This document shows positions 1-10,616 of a DNA stretch of 64,000 nucleotides, in pieces. Below the pieces are notes generated by a model. It did not search any database. It saw only the letters and a program-made list of their open reading frames with translations, and was not told the origin of the DNA. Both the position numbers and the translations under genes were made by a program. The DNA comes from Castanea sativa. Lineage: Eukaryota > Streptophyta > Magnoliopsida > Fagales > Fagaceae. Location: contig NC_134018.1 of NCBI RefSeq assembly GCF_040712315.1, positions 1,860,001-1,924,000 of the forward strand, written 5' to 3'. Positions within the stretch are counted from its first letter, which is position 1. Each line of letters starts with the position of its first letter.

Positions 1-2302
1 GGGTTTACAACCTCCATTACCTAAGCAAAAAAGATGAGTATTACCTAAAATCTAGATACCCAGAGGTTAGGCTAATTCAATGTCTGCCTGAATCAAATAA
101 GGGCCTAAAAAACGACTTCCTGATCATATCAGGAAATTGGCATGACGGCCTCCCCTGTCCGACAAGGGAAGGGACTCCAGGTGAAATTTCTTTTACATAC
201 TATTATCCTCTGTCTTTTTACTTATTCTTACCCTCTTTTACTTGGACAACTCTACAGATCCACACGCCGCGGATCGTCATCCCAATCTCGTTGACTTCGG
301 ACGGTTGGATAGGATCCTACAAGCTGAGGTTTTTGTGCATACTAACGGTCAACTCCGAGCAGCTCATCCAATCCTCGGCTACACTCCAATATCCAAAGCT
401 TTTCAGGCGCCGAAGTGCGTGATCAAAGCCCACGATCCCCGTCTTCCTCGGATCAGTGTTGCTGTTGAGGGTTTTTTGCTACCGGAGGGGACTGCCATTC
501 CTCAAGGCACCTTGGTCACCCAACCAATCCAACCACCACAATTCGTTCTGGTTGGGATTCCCACAGTTCCTTTCTCCACAAATTTAACATTTGGTGAAGC
601 CGCGCCTTCTCACTCCACTGTAAAGGAAGAAGAAGAAGAAATAGTTGAGGTATCAGATTCCGAGGACGAGTCTGAGGTTTTTAATCAACCCTACTCTCCT
701 GAAGATTCAACTTCCATCCTCGGCACCTCTACCCATATCTTAAAGGCTACTACTGAAGAACTTGACACTATGGGCATTCAACGAAAGACTAAGCCCAGTC
801 TAAAGGATGTCCTTGAGGGCACTGATAAGGCCCCCCGAGTCCAAGAACCACCAAAAGAGGTGCGCCCTCGGACTCAAGAAAAGGGTGCTGACAAAGGCCC
901 TGAAGCTAGGCTTCCTTCTCCTCCCCCATCCTCCCAAACCCAATGCACCAACATAACTGATCTCAAAAGAAAAAGGGATCAGCCGAAAGGAAAGGAAGTG
1001 GTGGAGGCAGGGAAGGGCTCTGTTTCCAAGGAGCTCGAGGTGGAAAAGGGTGCAAAGCAGGTCCGCACTATACAGACTAGGTCGGAGAGAAGAACTGACC
1101 AACAGGTGGCCGTGCGCGCCCCTTTATGGCTCCCTGATATGTCTATGGATGACGAGGCCATTACTGTGGATGCGTCCATTAGGAATTCCGATGAAGGGAC
1201 AGATGCATGCGTCGCTGATGCTTTTGAGCAGGGCGCCGTTACTCCCCGAGGATATGGTTGAGCCGAGAAAGAAAAGAGACCATACCGTCTTCATGACTTT
1301 GAAGAAGGAGCTTGCAATGGTAAGTTTTCTTTCTCTAAAATCTTGGCCTTTGGTTTTATTTCCTATATATATATGTCGATTTTTATATGTTTTGTTCGTA
1401 GGCCGTTCAATCCGCCCGTAGGGGCGAGAGGAGATTGCCATCAACTCCTATAAATCTTCGAGGGCCGAGGAATCCGTGCGTGAAACCGCCCAAAAGATCT
1501 CGGACCTTCATAAGAAGAAACTGCAGGAGGTCACGGCAAAGTTGGCCAAGGCAGAGTGATAAGGCGAGGCTTGGAGGCTGATCTGAAGACTACAACTAAT
1601 CAAGCCGAGGATCAGCGCCTAAAGCTCCGTGAAGCCGACAACAACCTCTTAACAGCACGAAGGCTCGTAGAGGATCTCAAGAGAGATCTGAACAAGTGTG
1701 AGAAGGCCAAAGAGGAAGCCATCAAGGGCAAAGAGGAAGCCATTGAGGAGAAGAAAAAGGCCGAGAAAGCAAAAGAAGAGGCCGAGATCTCAAGGGACCA
1801 AGCCGAACAAGACGGTTATGATATAGGCGTGAAGGAGGTCACCGAAACCTTCAAGGCTCAGGTTCCCGAGGTATGTAGGCATTACTGCCTCCAAGTGTGG
1901 AATGAGGCACTTTCCCAAGCTGGGGTTGATGCCTCTTCCACTCTTTGGAATGCAGAGAGTGTATACTATACTCCCGCAATTCGCGCTTCTTACATTCCTG
2001 TAGTTGCCCAAGAAGTTGCCCAGGGATCATCTGAGGATAAAGTGGCTGATTTGGTTGAGGATTCAACTCTTCCCGAAGATGCTTCTAAGCAAGGCGATCC
2101 AAGATTACAAGAAAAGGCGCTTGAAGACGTACAGCCCTCAAGTGACCTTCAGGTATCTTCGAAGGATGAGTTGGGTGATCAAGCTAATCCAATACCCTTG
2201 ACAGATGATCCCAAAGGCAAAGGAATTGCCGTTGAGTCCTCAGTCCAACTTCCATCTCCTAAAGACCCCAAAGGCCCTCTGAAGATCAAGCTGAAACAAT
2301 GA
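1..2302 (+). pseudogene. Spliced antisense accessory gene of element A (partial, frameshifted)
   Basis: This gene runs opposite to gag-pol. I see three exons: 1-180 (open from the window edge), 258-1319 and 1402-2302. Intron 181-257 (77 nt) is CAG/GTGAAA to CTACAG; intron 1320-1401 (82 nt) is ATG/GTAAGT to TTCGTAG. The first splice rejoins the reading frame. Exon 1 holds a block ending in SNKGLKNDFLI...SGNW, like the plant family called putative gypsy-type transposon (Transposase_28). Exon 2 has LRAAHPILGY and an acidic, charged linker. Exon 3 is a long Glu/Lys coiled coil followed by CRHYCLQVWNEALSQAGV and a disordered tail. All these blocks are shared with the gene at 32531-35184. Frameshifts near 1230, 1420 and 1550 disable it. 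Function is unknown; a structural or regulatory role is only a guess. Confidence 0.8.
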
Positions 2303-2689
2303 ATGCCTGCTGTCTTCCTTCCCCTTTTTTATTTTATTTTATTTTATCTCTAAGTGTAATTTCTAAATGTGATTGAAAAAGTACTTACTTTGAATTTAAT
2401 ATAAGCACGAATGTTTGTTTTACTTGTTTGGATGATTCTTACTTTTTGCTCTGTTCTGATCATATCATTCCATAAATATCATCTCTTTGTCTTTTACCAA
2501 AGTTATTAACAACAGCTTGAATTGAAATTGATACTCCAGGAAGGCTTAATTATGCCGAGAACTGCATTAAGTGATGCATTTTGAGTATCTGTTTCTTCGT
2601 TTTGGATCTCTAGTTTGAACTATGTAAAGATAAGGCATATGGTCTATGCAAATATCTGATGTATTAATTTTTCCCAAGTAAATGATCCG
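2303..2689. other. Spacer between antisense gene and tandem array
   Basis: This T-rich stretch follows the antisense stop codon and includes TTTTA-type repeats at about 2325-2346. It is probably the 3' UTR of the antisense gene and the 3' UTR of gag-pol on the other strand. No reading frame or motif is recognised. Confidence 0.5.
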
Positions 2690-3445
2690 AGGATCCAGGC
2701 ATACCAAGCTTCAGCTTGGTATTTAGATAAATAAATTCGAAATGTTAATTTTCCCAAAGTAGATGATCCGAGGACCAGACGTAACTTGGGTTCTGTCTAA
2801 CACTTAGTAAAAAGTATCAATTTAGACGAGTAAATTTAAAATGTTAATTTTCCCAAAGTAGATGATCCGAGGACCAGACGTAACTTAGGTTCTGTTTAAC
2901 ACTTAGTAAAGAGTATCAATTTAGACGAGGTATGTGGTCCGAGGATCCAGGCATACCCAGTTTCAGCTTGATACTTAGACGAATAAATTTAAAATGTTAA
3001 TTTTCCCAAAGTAGATGATCCGAGGACCAGACGTAACTTAGGTTCTGTTTAACACTTAGTAAAGAATATCAATTTAGACGAGGTATGTGGTCCGAGGATC
3101 CAGGCATACCAAGTTTCAGCTTGATACTTAGACGAATAAATTTAAAATGTTAATTTTCCCAAAGTAGATGATCCGAGGACCAGACGTAACTTAGGTTCTG
3201 TTTAACACTTAGTAAATAATATCAATTTAGACGAGGTATGTGGTCCGAGGATCCAGGCATACCAAGTTTCAGCTTGATACTTAGACGAATAAATTTAAAA
3301 TGTTAATTTTCCCAAAGTAGATGATCTGAGGACCAGACGTAACTTAGGTTCTGTTTAACACTTAGTAAAGAGTATCAATTTAGACGAGGTATGTGGTCCG
3401 AGGATCCAGGCATACCAAGTTTCAGCTTGATACTTAGACGAATGA
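2690..3445. repeat. 153-bp tandem array in element A 3' region
   Basis: The motif ATGTTAATTTTCCC recurs at 2841, 2994, 3147 and 3300, an exact 153-bp period, with an earlier shortened unit (99 bp) from 2742. Each unit has two related halves, one with GATCCGAGGACCAG and one with GGTCCGAGGATCCAGG. The reverse complement is homologous to the 151-bp array at 31245-32170 of element B, at the same place between integrase and the antisense gene. Confidence 0.95.
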
Positions 3446-3498
3446 AGATAACGAATATAATGTAGTTTACAACAAAGAACGGCCGAAGTGCCTTTTAT

Positions 3499-4741
3499 TT
3501 AGTAATAGTACCTTCGTAGATTATTTATATTCCAGGGACGTTGTACAACATTTTCGTCCAAATCTTCCAGATTGTAGGCCCCTATTCCTGCTACCGAAGT
3601 AATACGATAAGGTCCTTCCCAGTTGGGCCCCAATTTTCCCCACGCAGGATTCTTCATCGTGCCCAAAACTTTCCTTAATACTAAGTCACACAGGTCCAAG
3701 AGGTCGAAGTTTCACATGAGAATCATACCCTCGCTCGAGCTTATGTTGATAATAAGCTAGTTGAACCATGGCGCTTTCTCGCCGTTCCTCAACTAAGTCT
3801 AAGTTTCTCATTAATAGATCATCATTGCTATCTGGAATAAAGGAGCTTTTCTTTAGGGTTGGGAACCCAGTTTCTAAGGGGATTGCTGCCTCGGCTCCAT
3901 AAGTCATGGCGAAGGGTGTTTCACCTGTGGATCTTCGTGGTGTAGTTCTATACGTCCACAAGACATGTGGCAGTTCTTCCACCCACCTCCCCTTGGCGTC
4001 ACCCAACCTCTTTTTGAGTCCGCTCACTATTACTTTGTTGACAGCCTCGGCTTGCCCATTTCCTTGGGGATAAGCCGGAGTGGAATATCTATTCGTAATG
4101 CCAAGATCACAGCAGTATTTCCGAAAGGCTTTGCTATCAAATTGTAAACCGTTATCTGAAATGAGAGTATGAGGAATGCCGAACCTAGTAACGATATTCT
4201 TCCATACAAACTTTTTTGCTTCCGTGTCTCTGATGTTTGATAATGGCTCAGCTTCAACCCATTTGGTGAAGTAATCTGTTCCCACGAGAAGCCACCGTCT
4301 GTTTCCCGTTGCTTTGGGGAAGGGTCCAACAATGTCCAAGCCCCATTGGGCAAAAGGCCATGGGCTAGATAGAGGATTCAGGACTCCACCTGGTTGATGT
4401 ATATTTGGAGCGAACCTTTGACATTGGTCACATTTCTTTGCATAATCTTGCGCTTCTCTCTGCATATTTGGCCACCAATAGCCCTGAGTAAGGGCCCTGT
4501 GAGCTAAAGACCTTCCTCCTGTGTGACTTTCGCAAATCCCTTCGTGTAACTCTTCCAAAAGTAGCTCCGTTGCCTCGGGGTGTATGCATAGCAAATATGG
4601 TCCCGAAAAGGAACGTTTGTACAATTTTTGGTCCTCGGATAACCAGAAACGAGTGGCTTTCCTGCGAACTTTATCTGCCTTCGGCTTTTTCTCCGTGCAG
4701 GATGTCATTTTACGAGAAATGTTACTATTTGATCCATCCAA
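3499..4741 (-). pseudogene. Element A integrase (frameshifted near its C terminus)
   Basis: This is the gypsy integrase, which would join element cDNA to the host genome. It shows the zinc-binding region (CDQCQRF pair of Cys), the catalytic core with GLDIVGPF (first Asp), ISDNGLQFDS (second Asp) and NGQAEAVNK (Glu), and a C-terminal block with NPAWGKLGPNWEGPY. The open stretch 4741-3686 is long and well conserved. The C-terminal part continues in another frame at 3699-3499, so at least one frameshift separates them. It ends in RRYYY stop, as in element B. Confidence 0.93.
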
Positions 4742-5235
4742 CTAGGCCCTGTCCTAATTTGAAGAATTTGAGTGGAGTTACCATCCGTCCCAGTGGGTTT
4801 CAACAGATCTTCAACGAGGATAACTCGTGGTAGACTTTGTGCCGAGGACGTCGCGAGCGTGGCTAATGAGTCGGCATGGGTATTGCCACATCTGGATACA
4901 TGCAATAGTAGAAAAGACTCAAATTTAGGTTGCATATACCTGACCTGGGTTAGGTATTCTCGCATTCTGGAATCCCTTGCTTCTAGCTTGCCTTCTACTT
5001 GGCCTACCACCAATAGTGAATCCGAGAACATACGCACCGTCTTTCCTCCCATTTTATGAACCATGTTCATCCCTACGAGGACGGCTTCATACCGCTTCGT
5101 TGTTGGTGGCCGAGAATCCCAATCTCAAAGATTTCTCAAAAGTAATTCCCTCTGGGATATCAAAACTAGTCCGATACCCGATCCCCTCTGATTTGCTTTG
5201 CTCCATCAACATGGACTTTCCATAATGGAGGCCCT
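4705..5235 (-). pseudogene. Element A second RNase H domain
   Basis: After the RT-linked RNase H, a second RNase H-like domain follows. WKVHVDGA lies near 5210 (first acidic residue), FSDSLLVVGQV near 5020 and NTHADSLATLATSS near 4870. In the family this domain degrades RNA of the RNA-DNA hybrid during cDNA synthesis. Two RNase H domains in one polyprotein are a Tat-lineage trait. The frame is broken near 5070-5160, and the sequence runs on toward the integrase zinc finger. Confidence 0.8.
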
Positions 5236-6693
5236 TCACACAAAATCATGCCTACTCGATTTTTTACCCATGCCTTCTTGATAGTCTTCCAACGAAGGCT
5301 CGGCAAATTCCGCCACGAGGTCCGCGATGACTGTCCCTTTATAGAGGTGCGGGGCATATACTTGATGTCGAAAGCTCCTAGGACGGTTCCCGTTTGGCAA
5401 TTCTTCCCATATAATCGCACTTCGCGAATTGATTTAAAGAGGGAGTTGTGTAAGAACAACAACCGTATGAGGCTAAGTAATGGGGAAGTCTTCGTGTAGC
5501 ATGTACCACCGCCAAGATAGCTTTCTCCGGTGGCAAATAACTCGGCTCGGCCTCATACGTAGATTTGCTTACATAATAAACCGGTCTCTGGATGTTATTG
5601 TCGTCTCGAATAAGAACCAAACTAACGGCATGGTTAGCCACCGCAATATATGCAAACGGAATCTCATCAACCTCTGGTCGAGACATAGCGGTGGTCGGGA
5701 GAGATATTCTTTTAGCTGTTGGAAAGCTACGCGCACTCCTCGGTCCATTCAAAACCCTTCCATTTATTTAATAATTGAAAGAAAGGCACATCGTCCGCGG
5801 ACCGAGATATAAATCGGTTGAGGAAAGCAGCGGTCATACCCGTTAGCCTTTGCACTTCTTTAGGATTCCGAGGTGGGTGTAAGCTGTTTATTGCCTTAAC
5901 ACGAGCAGGATTCACTTCAATTCCCCGGTGAGTCACCATATATCCTAGAAACTTGCCCCGACCCCACACCGAAAGAGCATTTAGAGGCATTGAGCCGCAA
6001 TTTATACTCTCTTAGCTTCGAAAAGTGTTGCTCGGATCTTCCGGATGTGCGAAACTTCTTTACTCTTTACCACCATATCGTCCACGTATACCTCAATAGT
6101 TTTTCCTAGCTGTGCCTCAAACATCCTCGTCATCATCCTTTGGTAGGTAGCCCCTGCGTTTTTCAAACCAAAAGGCATTACCTTATAATGATAATTTAAC
6201 GTAGGAGTGACGAATGCGATCTTCTCTGGTCCTCAACGGCTAAAGGTATCTGGTGATAACCTTGGAAAGCATCAAGAAAACTCATCCGAGGATGTCCAAC
6301 AGTAGCGTCAACCAATTGATCAATCCGAGGCATCGGGAATGAGTCCTTTGGGCAAGCTTTGTTTAAATCTGTGAAGTCTACACAAACTCTCCACTTCCCA
6401 TTCTTCTTTTTCACCACCACCGTATGGGCTAACCATTCAGGATAAAACACTTCTTTGATAGCTCCCGCCGCTTTGAGTTTGAGCACTTCCTCTTTTACGG
6501 CTTCGGAATGTTCTTTTGAGGACCTCCGAGGTGGTTGCCTCCTCGGCACTACAGTTGGATTGACCCTTAAATGATGACATATGAAGTTCGGATCAACCCC
6601 AGGGGCCTCATACGCGTTCCAAGCGAACACATCCATATTTTTCTTTAAAAATAAAATCAGCCCGTCTTCTCTTCTGTGGCAATTAAACTCCAA
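5236..6693 (-). pseudogene. Element A reverse transcriptase with RNase H
   Basis: The N-terminal part 6693-6196 reads well: AHTVVVKKKNGKWRVCVDFTD, the ACPKDSFPMPRID box and FLDAFQGYHQI. The catalytic YVDD is intact at 6088-6077. The thumb and connection region (PPRNPKEVQRLTGM) is at 5990-5727 and the first RNase H (RPVYYVSKS, LPPEKAILAVVHA) at 5752-5300. At least three frame changes separate these pieces. This enzyme would copy the element RNA into DNA from the tRNA primer at 8847. Confidence 0.93.
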
Positions 6694-6769
6694 CTTTGGA
6701 AGAACTTTTCGGGATCATTGTCTATGATAATTTTCTCCAATTCTTCACATACCGCTTCATCCACCTCGG

Positions 6770-7255
6770 CTATGGGAAGAGACTTTGATTGCTATGCTTC
6801 ACCGTTAGCCGAGGACGGGAGTCGGTTGCAGTCGACGCACTGCAGCCGTGACACCTTGTCGAGCCACGGGCCCGACTCCCAAGTAACTCCACCACCTGGT
6901 CTCCAGAATGAAATTTGATTTTGACATGCAAGGTTGAGGAAACAGCCCCTAACGCATGCAGCCAAGGTCTCGCCACAATAGCCGTATAGGGAGAATAAGC
7001 ATCGACCACGATGAAATCTACGTCTACCACCTCCGGACTGACCTATAGGGCGATCTAATTTGTCCCTTTGGAACGACAGGCTCTCCCTTCGAAGCTTATC
7101 AAGGGTGAGTCATATGGCATAAGATCTTCAACTCTTAACTTCAAGCCTCTAAATAGGTCGTGGTACATGATATACGCACCACTACCTTGATCAACCATTA
7201 CCCTCTTTACATCATAGTTCCCTATTCCGAGGGTTACCACTAAGAGCATCATCAT
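6770..7255 (-). pseudogene. Element A aspartic protease
   Basis: A retropepsin-like region contains VMVDQGSGAYIMY, where DQGS replaces the usual DTGS, and FIVVDAYSPYTAIVARPWLH further on. It would cut the gag-pol polyprotein. The two open pieces, 7255-7055 and 7030-6770, are separated by a stop. The element B copy (27380-27830) has DQGSSANIMY, so DQGS looks like the family norm rather than a mutation. Confidence 0.82.
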
Positions 7256-8799
7256 GAGGCTGGATGGTCCCCATCTTGTCCTCTTTAGAGAAACTTAGGA
7301 TCGGCGGGGATACTTGCCTTAATCCTCTTCGGTGATCCCGTGACTCCTCGGCCAATGTTCGAGCAACCGACATTACACGAAAGGAGCCGAGCCGCTGCAG
7401 TCTGCAAAAATGACATTGATAGTACCTAGATGAGGGTACGGATGAAGGACCGTCGTGGTTTGCCACTCTGATTGGTTTCCTCGCTTGGGTTGGTCGAAAC
7501 TCGGCCAGCTTTCCCTCCTTAACCAATTGTTCCAGATGATTCCACAAAGTGCGGCAGGTCCTCGGTGGTATGACCTCTCTCTGGTGATAATGGCAAAGTG
7601 GAGATTTTGGTTGCGTCTCGGGTCCCCACGCCATTTTATTCGGCCATTTGAAAAAAGGCTCATGCCTTATTTTCTCCAACAGCCTGCTGCACCGGCTCCC
7701 GAAGACGGTGTTGACCACTTGTGGGGGTATGTGACCGGCACCTTTGGAAAAATCCCGCGTAGGCCTATTGTTGTTATATCGGTCCGACCCGAAATCCCTC
7801 CTTTCTTGTGGGATAACCTTCGCCTTGCCTTTTCCCTGCCGATCTTCCTCAACCCTTTTGTACTCGTCGATGCGATCCATCGGTCGACGTACGCTTGACG
7901 AGTTTCTTCGTTAAGGATTTCCTCAAGTCATGCTCCCGTTGGTAGGCCGACCTTGAAGGTCCTTATTGCTACATCGTCGAAAGTCTCGTCAATTTCGTTA
8001 AACATTTCCCAATACCGGTCCGAATATGTTTTCAGGGTTTCCCCTTCCCTCATGGCCATGGATAATAAAGAATCCAATGGACGAGGAACTCTACTTGCAC
8101 GTGATGAAGCGAGAACCAAATGCCCTAGTAAGCTCTTTGAAAGAATCAATGGAGCCTGCCACTTAAGCCGTCAAACCATCTCATGGCTACGGGCCCTAGG
8201 CTAGAAGGAAAATTCTTGCATAACAAAGTTTCATTCTGGAGATGCACCTTTGCCATTCTACGGCGAAATGGCTTACGTGCTCCACGGGATCCGTCCGACC
8301 ATTGTAAATAGTGAAGGCCGGTTGTGTGAAGCGCCGAGGTAACCTCCCTTCTTCCAATCCGCGCGCGAAGGGTGACTCGGAGATTTGGTGTAACGCTCTT
8401 CCCATTGCGTCATTTCCTAAGCCCCTAGGGGGTAGTCTCGCCACGCCTCCCATGCAGATTGTCTTCCTCGGAAGAGACATATTCACCTGGGGGAGTTCTG
8501 GATCTCCGCCCGTAATTGTCATCCTCGGATCCTTCCGAAGAGGGGTCAGAGACCGGAGGAGTTCTCCTTCGCCTTTCGTGGCGCAATCTCCTCTTTAGGC
8601 CGTCAATCTCCTTCTGCATGGCTCTGGCATTTCTTTCATAAGGAGCTCTGCTTCCTCCTTGCGAATGACTTGCACTTTTGATGGTATGTGTAGTATGTAC
8701 ACTTCCCTCTCGGTTCTCTCCTTGATCAGGATGCAAGGAGTGATCCTCACACTGAGAGCCCACGGACTCCGCACTGCGTTGTGGTCCTGATCCTACCAT
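7256..8799 (-). pseudogene. Element A gag
   Basis: The likely start is Met at 8799 (MVGSGPQRSAES). The order is a basic N-terminal arm (MQKEIDGLKRRLRHERRRR), then the retrotransposon gag domain (FTIYNGRTDPVEHVSHF at about 8320; PRPLDSLLSMAMREGETLK at about 8090), a lysine-rich linker (MDRIDEYKRVEED) and a degraded zinc-knuckle region near 7550. It would form the virus-like particle and bind RNA. Frame changes occur near 8450, 8200 and 7900. The order and wording match element B gag, which is less frameshifted. Confidence 0.88.
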
Positions 8800-8830
8800 G
8801 ATGTCCTAAACTTCCTTAAAGACTAAATTC

Positions 8831-8847
8831 CCACAGACGACGCCAAT
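8831..8847 (-). other. Primer binding site of element A
   Basis: Next to the LTR, the minus strand reads TTGGCGTCGTCTGTGG, the tRNA 3'-end complement that starts reverse transcription. It differs by a few bases from the element B site TGGCGCCGTCTATGGG. The tRNA identity is not assigned here; sites of this type occur in Tat/Ogre-like elements. Confidence 0.8.
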
Positions 8848-9580
8848 TGTAAGGACACAATTCAAATTCCCAAACCACGACTGGGAGAAGAATGGGCTTG
8901 AAAGGCCTTTCTTCACAATGAATTTGTAGAGGATGGGTTTGTAATTTAGATTTCAAGGATGGCTTAGACAATCACAAAAAGAACGGGCTTTGGGCCCAAT
9001 GGAACAAAACAAAGAATTGTTTGCAAAAAGTAAGATTGAGAATTCCTCCTCGGACTGTTTCCGAGGATAATTTCTAATAGTATTTCTCAAGTTTGGATAC
9101 AAATATTGATTATCATATACTTTTTCTTTCTCAAAAAGCCTCTCCTTGCTTCGTATGCCTTCCCTCCTATTTATACTCCTCCTCTTCTCTTCATCATCTT
9201 CCACTTTATGGCTGCGACCCTGATTTTTGGATACTTGTCCCATCCATTCTTCCCTAAAGTCCGCTGGGATTTGGGACCAAGTTCCAAGCTCTATGCTCAG
9301 GTCCCATCCTTCCATCTATACTGTCAGCGTATCAATTACAGGGTCTTTAATATATGGGCGGTGGTAGCAGCTTTACTTTAGACATTCCACCGCTCTTTCT
9401 ACTGTCCTCCACGCATACTGTGTATCCTCGGCTTAACATTCCGAGGACAAATCTACTCCTCGGACGGTATGGGACACTTAAATACTCCACGATCATTTTG
9501 ATGTTTTCGGATTTGGGTTTCTAGCCCAAAAGACCTTGTTGGGCCGTCCATTATAAATTACTGGGCCCAATACCCCTACA
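8848..9580 (-). repeat. 5' LTR of element A (733 bp)
   Basis: On the minus strand the LTR starts TGTAGGGG and ends CCTTACA, directly before the primer site. A TATAAATA box lies at 9175-9168, suitably placed for the element promoter. The LTR contains several CCTCGG/CCGAGG motifs that also occur in the element B LTR. The partner LTR lies outside the window. Confidence 0.9.
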
Positions 9581-10090
9581 ATCTTTATTAAAATAAATAA
9601 ATAAAATAAAGATAAATTTTCTATTCAAAAATTGATAGAGAATTATCTTTATCAAAATAAATTAAATAGAGATATTTATTTATCTTTGTTGATTATTATC
9701 TTTATCAAAATATGATCTTTATCAAAATAGATAAATAGAGATAATTATCTCTAAGAAGAATTTGGGTCAATCAAAAGTCTACTATATACTTTCAAGCATA
9801 TCAATTCAAAGTGGAGCTTATCCTCTACCATCACTATAAATAAAGGACATCCCTTCTCATTTTGGGCACCAAGTTTTAAGAGGCCCAAGCACTGGAGAAA
9901 TTCTGTCTCAAGAATCTTTGAAGAACTTGAAGCATCTTTGAAGAAGATTCAAAGGGTTTGAAGAACTTGAAGGACAACAAATCTCTGACAAATACAAATT
10001 TATATTTGCAAACCATATTTCTTTTCAATTGTTTGATTTTCTATAATTGAGAAATTTTTTGTTTACACATAACAAACATGTAAAGGCATA
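9581..10090 (+). other. Possible LTR promoter/leader relic beside element A
   Basis: A TATAAATAAAGG box near 9836 is followed by a leader-like stretch with GAAGAACTTGAAG repeats. This layout resembles U3-R-U5 of an older LTR into which element A inserted. No partner or primer site is seen, so the call is tentative. The first 200 bases are AT-rich with repeated TTTATCAAAAT. Confidence 0.35.
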
Positions 10091-10121
10091 ATCAGCAAAT
10101 TTTGGAATTTGGATGGCAATT

Positions 10122-10136
10122 GGGGGGGGGGGGGGG
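10122..10136 (+). repeat. Poly-G run (15)
   Basis: Fifteen uninterrupted G residues lie in otherwise AT-rich sequence. Confidence 0.95.
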
Positions 10137-10272
10137 TGTTCATGCCTCCCAACCCCCTAGAATGCACTGAATTTTGGAATTGGGACCCACACAGATGATG
10201 AGTGTAGGTATTTTACACAATTTTGATTTGGTTTATAGGATATTACAATGTTTTTAGTTGTTTAAGGAAGAT

Positions 10273-10274
<2 letters not shown>

Positions 10275-10308
<34 letters not shown>
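10275..10308. repeat. (GA)17 microsatellite
   Basis: A perfect GA dinucleotide run. Confidence 0.95.
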
Positions 10309-10312
<4 letters not shown>

Positions 10313-10392
10313 AGTGTGAGACCAAAATGAGAGGCCAAAGTGGTGGGAAGCTAAAAAAAAATAAGTGGGAAGTCTGAAAATTTGGAAGAGGT

Positions 10393-10610
10393 ACAAGGGA
10401 CTTATTGTGACGAAATTGCTATAATAAGTTTTAAACCTATTATGGAGAATTTTTCACTTATTGCAACGACTTTAAACTGCCACAATAAGTCATGAAATTT
10501 TCAAAAAAAAATTTCAAATTTTGAAGTTTTTACTTCAAACTTGGAGCAGCGGTTTTAAAACCGCCATAATAGGTGTAAAAACCGCCGTAATAGGCCTTTA
10601 GGGATTTTTT
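10393..10610. repeat. Hairpin-rich tract, CACTA-like subterminal repeats
   Basis: Short inverted units recur: GCGGTTTTAAAACCGCC, ACTTATTGTGACG, CTTATTGCAACGAC and CCGCCGTAATAGGC. Such arrays are typical of plant CACTA transposon ends. No clear CACTA terminus or target duplication is visible, so the element type is tentative. Confidence 0.45.
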
Positions 10611-10616
10611 TTCCTA

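Larger units (their letters stand above)
1..9580 (-). mobile_element. Tat-lineage Ty3/gypsy retrotransposon, element A, cut by the window edge
   Basis: Reading the minus strand from 9580 leftwards, the order is 5' LTR, primer site, gag, aspartic protease, reverse transcriptase, RNase H, a second RNase H and integrase. A 153-bp tandem array follows, then a spliced gene on the opposite strand. RT before integrase marks Ty3/gypsy. The second RNase H and the extra antisense gene mark the Tat lineage. Frameshifts and stops break every domain, so the copy is dead. The 3' LTR lies to the left of the window, so target duplications cannot be checked; the five bases after the LTR are ATCTT. Element B at 25045-36338 has the same architecture and is a related family. 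Confidence 0.93.

Noticed and set aside
2690..3445. CRISPR-like array
   Set aside because: The repeats are contiguous 153-bp units without unique spacers, in a plant retrotransposon.
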